Shown one piece after another: positions 15,650 through 19,043 of a stretch of DNA of 19,043 nt (positions are counted from its first letter, which is position 1; each line of letters opens with the position of its first letter). Source of the stretch: Candidatus Equibacterium intestinale (GTDB lineage: Bacteria; Bacteroidota; Bacteroidia; Bacteroidales; UBA932); contig JAGHVP010000147.1 of NCBI GenBank assembly GCA_018064305.1, positions 1 to 19,043 of the forward strand, in the 5' to 3' direction. A program made the translations under genes and the position numbers. Below the pieces are notes generated by a model. It was not told the DNA's origin. It did no database searches and worked only from the letters and a program-made list of their open reading frames with translations.

Positions 15650-16276
15650 ATGAAATTAGCTGTTTACAAAATTGACGGAACTGCTTCTGGAAAGGAAGCT
15701 ATCCTCGACGATGCAATCTTCGGCATCGAGCCTAATGACCACGCAATCTATCTTGACGTAAAGCAGTATCTCGCTAACCAGCGTCAGGGCACACACAAAT
15801 CAAAAGAGCGTTGGGAAATCTCTTACAGTACCAAGAAAATGGGTCGTCAGAAAGGCGGCGGCGGTGCACGTCACGGTAGCATCAAATCAGGTACATACGT
15901 AGGTGGTGGCCGCATCTTCGGTCCCAAACCCCGCGATTACGGTTTCAAGCTCAACAAGAAGCTCAAACAGCTGGCACGTTTCTCAGCCCTCACTTACAAG
16001 GCTCAGGACGAGGCTATCACAATGGTTGAGCCTTTTGCAATGGAAGCACCCAAGACCAAGGAACTCATCCAGATCCTTGACAACCTCAAGGCTAACGGCC
16101 GCAAGACTTTGGTTATCCTTCCTGAGAATTCGAACAACATTTACTTATCGTCTCGCAACCTTCCTGAAGTAAAAGTCATCACAGTAGACGAAATCAACAC
16201 ATACGCTATCATGAATGCAAATCGTGTAGTTATGTTTGACGGCGTTCAGGATATCCTTGCTGAAAGACAAAAATAA
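15650..16276 (+). CDS. rplD: 50S ribosomal protein L4
   Basis: Early-assembly large-subunit protein lining the exit tunnel. The 208-residue product shows the L4 motifs QYLANQRQGTHKSKER and KKMGRQKGGGGARHG (the tunnel loop) and GGGRIFGPKPRDY. It starts four bases after the rplC stop. In enterobacteria L4 autoregulates the S10 operon; no equivalent leader structure is recognisable here. Length is typical for the phylum. Confidence 0.97.
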   Translation: MKLAVYKIDGTASGKEAILDDAIFGIEPNDHAIYLDVKQYLANQRQGTHKSKERWEISYSTKKMGRQKGGGGARHGSIKSGTYVGGGRIFGPKPRDYGFKLNKKLKQLARFSALTYKAQDEAITMVEPFAMEAPKTKELIQILDNLKANGRKTLVILPENSNNIYLSSRNLPEVKVITVDEINTYAIMNANRVVMFDGVQDILAERQK

Positions 16277-16285
16277 TCTAGTGCA

Positions 16286-16576
16286 ATGGGAATACTTATT
16301 AAGCCAGTAGTAACTGAAAAAATGACGATTCAGGGCGATAAGTTGAATCGTTACGGTTTCATAGTCGACCGCACTGCCAACAAGATCGAAATCAAACAGG
16401 CAGTCGAGCAGACTTACGGTGTTTCTGTATTGGATGTCAATACTGTAAACTACCACGGTAAAAAGAAAAGCCGCTTCACAAAAGCAGGTTTGTTGACAGG
16501 TCGTGCAAATCACTATAAGAAAGCTTATGTGACTTTGGCCGAAGATGATAAGATAGATTTCTATAACAACATTTAA
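16286..16576 (+). CDS. rplW: 50S ribosomal protein L23
   Basis: Exit-site protein that docks signal recognition particle and trigger factor. The 96-residue product contains IKPVVTEKMT near the start, YGFIVDRTANKIEIKQAVEQ and VNTVNYHGKKKSR, followed by KKAYVTL. Length is normal. It lies nine bases after rplD, in the usual gene order. Confidence 0.97.
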   Translation: MGILIKPVVTEKMTIQGDKLNRYGFIVDRTANKIEIKQAVEQTYGVSVLDVNTVNYHGKKKSRFTKAGLLTGRANHYKKAYVTLAEDDKIDFYNNI

Positions 16577-16588
16577 GGTTAGAAGATC

Positions 16589-17419
16589 ATGGCAGTACGT
16601 AAATTCAAACCGGTAACTCCCGGTCAGAGAAATAAAACTATCAGCTCTTACGAGGAGATCACTTGCACAACTCCTGAAAAGTCTTTGCTCGAGCCTATCC
16701 GCAAGTCAGGCGGTCGTAACAATCAGGGTAAGATGACTGTACGCTACATCGGTGGCGGTCACAAGCAGATGTACCGTATTGTTGACTTCCTCCGCAACAA
16801 AGACAAATACACAGCAACAGTCAAAACTATCGAGTACGACCCCAACCGTACAGCACGTATCGCGCTGGTTCAGTACGAAGATGGTGAGAAACGCTATATC
16901 ATCGCTCCTAACGGAATCAAAGTCGGTCAGGTGATTGCTTCCGGTTCAGGAGTTGCTCCCGAAATAGGTAACACTCTTCCGTTATCAGAAATTCCTCTCG
17001 GTACTCTCGTTCACTGCATCGAGCTCCGTCCCGGTCAGGGCGCCGTTATGGCACGTTCAGCCGGCACATACGCACAGCTCACTGCACGCGAAGGCAACCA
17101 CGCTATCCTCCGTCTCCCTTCAGGTGAGACAAGAATGGTGCTGACTGACTGCCGCGCAACAGTAGGTACAGTGTCTAACGCAGACCACAACCTGGAGTCT
17201 GACGGTAAGGCAGGTCGTGTACGCTGGATGGGTCGCAGACCACGCAACCGTGGTGTTGTTATGAACCCTGTAGATCACCCTATGGGTGGTGGTGAAGGCC
17301 GTGCATCAGGTGGACATCCCCGTTCACGCAAGGGCCTCATTGCTAAAGGTTACAAGACTCGCAATCCTAAGAAGACTTCTAACAAGTTCATTATTGAGAG
17401 ATGCAATAAGAAAAAATAA
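16589..17419 (+). CDS. rplB: 50S ribosomal protein L2
   Basis: Large-subunit core protein needed for subunit association and peptidyl transferase activity. The 276-residue product has RNNQGKMTVRYIGGGHKQMY, ELRPGQGAVMARSAGTYAQL and the conserved C-terminal loop RGVVMNPVDHPMGGGEGRA with the essential His. Length is typical. It follows rplW by 12 bases. Confidence 0.98.
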   Translation: MAVRKFKPVTPGQRNKTISSYEEITCTTPEKSLLEPIRKSGGRNNQGKMTVRYIGGGHKQMYRIVDFLRNKDKYTATVKTIEYDPNRTARIALVQYEDGEKRYIIAPNGIKVGQVIASGSGVAPEIGNTLPLSEIPLGTLVHCIELRPGQGAVMARSAGTYAQLTAREGNHAILRLPSGETRMVLTDCRATVGTVSNADHNLESDGKAGRVRWMGRRPRNRGVVMNPVDHPMGGGEGRASGGHPRSRKGLIAKGYKTRNPKKTSNKFIIERCNKKK

Positions 17420-17440
17420 CGGAATAAATTTTTAGAAATT

Positions 17441-17707
17441 ATGAGTCGTTCACTTAGAAAAGGTCCGTACATTCAGGAAGCACTCGAGAAAAGAGTCCTT
17501 GCTATGAATGATGGCACAATGAAAAAAGAAGTAATCAAGACCTGGTCACGTGCCAGCATGATTTCTCCTGACTTTGTAGGCCACACTATCGCTGTACATA
17601 ACGGAAATAAATTTATTCCTGTATATGTTACCGAGAACATGGTAGGTCACAAGCTTGGCGAATTCGCTCCTACACGTACATTCAAAGGTCACAGTGGTAA
17701 TCGTTAA
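17441..17707 (+). CDS. rpsS: 30S ribosomal protein S19
   Basis: Small-subunit head protein that forms a complex with S13. The 88-residue product starts MSRSLRKGPYIQ and has TWSRASMISPDFVGHTIAVH and the C-terminal LGEFAPTRTFKGHSG, all diagnostic for S19. It follows rplB by 21 bases in normal order. Confidence 0.98.
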   Translation: MSRSLRKGPYIQEALEKRVLAMNDGTMKKEVIKTWSRASMISPDFVGHTIAVHNGNKFIPVYVTENMVGHKLGEFAPTRTFKGHSGNR

Positions 17708-17719
17708 TAAATAATTACT

Positions 17720-18142
17720 ATGGGAGCTCGAAAAAGAGAAAGCGCTGAAAAGCGTAAAGCAATAAAGAAACAGACAGCTATAGCAAAGCTCAATGACGTT
17801 CCTACCTCTCCCCGCAAGATGCGTCTCGTTGCAGACATCATCCGCGGCCAGGAGGTGAACCACGCTCTGGATATTCTCAAATATTCAAAGAAAGAGGCTT
17901 CAAACCGTCTTGGCAAGCTCGTTCGCAGCGCAGTTGCCAACTGGGAAGCTAAAAATGAAGATAACCGCAAAGAACTCGAGAACGGCAATGTATACGTTCA
18001 GACCATCATGGTTGACGAAGGTCGTACATTGAAACGCATCCACACTGCACCCCAGGGTCGCGCTGCACGCATCCGCAAACGCAGCAACCACGTTACAGTG
18101 ATTCTCGGTGTTAAAAATCAACCAGTAAAGGAGGAAGAATAA
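17720..18142 (+). CDS. rplV: 50S ribosomal protein L22
   Basis: Exit-tunnel protein. The 140-residue product carries the L22 core DVPTSPRKMRLVADIIRGQ, the ANWEAKN segment, and the tunnel hairpin LKRIHTAPQGRAARIRKRSN. It has a lysine-rich N-terminal extension of about 20 residues, common in this phylum and making it longer than the ~110 residues of E. coli L22. It begins 12 bases after rpsS. Confidence 0.97.
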   Translation: MGARKRESAEKRKAIKKQTAIAKLNDVPTSPRKMRLVADIIRGQEVNHALDILKYSKKEASNRLGKLVRSAVANWEAKNEDNRKELENGNVYVQTIMVDEGRTLKRIHTAPQGRAARIRKRSNHVTVILGVKNQPVKEEE

Positions 18143-18143
18143 T

Positions 18144-18914
18144 ATGGGACAGAAAACTAGCCCTATCAGTAACCGTATAGGCATTATCCGCGGCTGGGAC
18201 TCTAACTGGTGCGGTAATTATCCTGAGCGCATCAAAGATGATGCACAGATCCGCGAGTACCTCAACACCCGTCTTGCAAAGGCTTCTCTCAGCAAGATCG
18301 TGATTGAGCGCACACTCAAAGTCATCACTATCTCACTTCATACAGCCCGTCCCGGCAGCATCGTCGGAAAGGGTGGCGCAGAACTCGAGAAACTCAAAGA
18401 AGAGGTTAAGAAGATTTGCGGCAAAGACGTTCAGATCAACGTATTCGAGGTCAAGCACCCCGAAACTGACGCCAACATCGTTGCTACAAACATCGCACGC
18501 CAGATCGAGGGCCGTGTTTCTTACCGCCGTGCTATCAAGATGGCAGTCGCTTCTACAATGCGTGCCGGTGCCGAGGGTATCAAGATCCTCATCAGCGGTC
18601 GTGTAGGTGGCGCCGAGATGGCCCGCAACGAACTCTACAAAGAGGGTCGTACTCCTTTGCACACTTTCCGCGCTGATATCGACTATGCACTTGCAGAGGC
18701 TCACACCAAAGTTGGTGTTCTCGGTATCAAGGTATGGATCTGCAACGGTGAGGTTTATGGCAAACGTGACCTCAACCCCAACGCAGGTGTACAGGCAGCC
18801 AACGCAGCCGGCAACGGTGAGCGTCGTGGTGGCAACCGCCGTGGTGGCGAGCGTCGTGGCGGTGAGCGCCGCGGTGGCGAGCGCCGTGGTGGCCGCAAGC
18901 CCGCTGAGGCATAA
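18144..18914 (+). CDS. rpsC: 30S ribosomal protein S3 with an Arg-Gly repeat tail
   Basis: Small-subunit protein at the mRNA entry site. The 256-residue product has the KH domain (RPGSIVGKGGAELEKLKEEV at 69-88) and the S3 C-domain (GRVSYRRAIKMAV, GRVGGAEMAR, EGRTPLHTFRADIDY, KVWICNGE). The core ends near residue 210. After that come about 15 linker residues and five copies of E/N-R-R-G-G (226-250), then RKPAEA. Basic or glycine-rich tails after the core occur in Bacteroidota S3, but this perfect RRGG array is distinctive. It starts one base after rplV. The gene is followed at once by a terminator, not by rplP as is usual. Confidence 0.97.
   Translation: MGQKTSPISNRIGIIRGWDSNWCGNYPERIKDDAQIREYLNTRLAKASLSKIVIERTLKVITISLHTARPGSIVGKGGAELEKLKEEVKKICGKDVQINVFEVKHPETDANIVATNIARQIEGRVSYRRAIKMAVASTMRAGAEGIKILISGRVGGAEMARNELYKEGRTPLHTFRADIDYALAEAHTKVGVLGIKVWICNGEVYGKRDLNPNAGVQAANAAGNGERRGGNRRGGERRGGERRGGERRGGRKPAEA
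18819..18893 (+). repeat. Five tandem 15-bp repeats encoding (E/N)RRGG at the end of rpsC
   Basis: Five in-frame units of the form gagcgtcgtggtggc repeat with third-position changes, one carrying Asn instead of Glu. Silent variation between units argues for selection on the peptide rather than a fresh DNA slippage product, although copy number could still vary. Confidence 0.85.
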
Positions 18915-18941
18915 GGATTTATTTACATCTCTACATAAGGA

Positions 18942-18977
18942 AGAGGTCGACTAAAAAGGGTCGGCCTCTCTTTTTTT
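18942..18977 (+). terminator. Intrinsic terminator directly after rpsC
   Basis: A 10-bp stem (AGAGGTCGAC at 18942-18951 with GTCGGCCTCT at 18960-18969, one G-U pair) encloses an 8-base loop and is followed by seven Ts at 18971-18977. It begins 28 bases after the rpsC stop codon. This is a complete rho-independent terminator in the plus direction. Confidence 0.9.
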
Positions 18978-18978
18978 G

Positions 18979-19043
18979 ATGCGCGGAGCTCCGCAGCGGC
19001 AGCATCTTGCCTCTGAGAGGACTCCGCTCTCTTCGTTCGCTCC
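18979..19043. other. GC-rich palindromic tail after the terminator
   Basis: No gene is visible in the last 65 bases. They contain a perfect 12-base palindrome GCGGAGCTCCGC (18983-18994), a second CTCCGC at 19022-19027, and an 11-base inverted repeat CCTCT-G-AGAGG (19010-19020). Such clustered short inverted repeats may be the edge of an intergenic repeat element. The window ends before this can be judged. Confidence 0.35.

Noticed and set aside
18607..18954. 115-codon plus-strand frame overlapping rpsC in another frame
   Set aside because: It covers highly conserved S3 codons, has a low-complexity Val/Ala end made by the RRGG repeat, and ends inside the terminator.

Overview
The window looks like chromosomal DNA of a Bacteroidales bacterium (phylum Bacteroidota). 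The evidence is: several promoters with the phylum's TAnnTTTG -7 element instead of a sigma70 -10; no Shine-Dalgarno sequences before highly expressed ribosomal protein genes; a TonB-dependent receptor paired with a DUF4249 lipoprotein; and protein sequences typical of the order. I cannot name the family or genus with confidence. No rRNA, phage, transposase or CRISPR is visible.

Layout. (1) Positions 1-191, minus strand: the start of a secreted, probably outer-membrane protein, cut by the window edge. (2) 288-374, minus: tRNA-Leu(CAA) with its own promoter and a very strong hairpin directly after its CCA end. (3) 458-9685, minus: seven tightly packed genes in the order leuC-leuD-cimA-leuB-ctp-aroB-aroDA. 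The first four give a citramalate/isopropylmalate chain-elongation route to isoleucine and leucine precursors. The last two give three shikimate-pathway activities, with dehydroquinate dehydratase and EPSP synthase fused in one protein. A periplasmic S41 peptidase sits between the two sets. leuB carries a frameshift. (4) 9842-14906, plus: a compact four-gene cluster of a GT2/GT92-like glycosyltransferase, a GT14 (core-2/I-branching) glycosyltransferase, a TonB-dependent receptor and a DUF4249 lipoprotein. (5) 14936-18977, plus: a self-contained piece of the S10 ribosomal operon (rplC-rplD-rplW-rplB-rpsS-rplV-rpsC) with a canonical promoter just before rplC and an intrinsic terminator just after rpsC. 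rpsJ before it and rplP after it, usual in this phylum, are absent. The last 65 bases are GC-rich and palindromic.

How the genes work together. CimA should make citramalate from pyruvate and acetyl-CoA, LeuCD isomerises it, and LeuB oxidises and decarboxylates it to 2-oxobutyrate; LeuCD and LeuB also serve leucine synthesis. AroB makes dehydroquinate and AroDA performs the dehydration and, after two steps encoded elsewhere, EPSP synthesis. The plus-strand cluster links two cytoplasmic sugar transferases to an outer-membrane transport pair of unknown substrate and is the best candidate here for an undescribed system. The most notable points are the AroD-AroA fusion, the mixed amino-acid operon, the leuB frameshift, the glycosyltransferase-receptor cluster, and the S10 operon broken at both ends.
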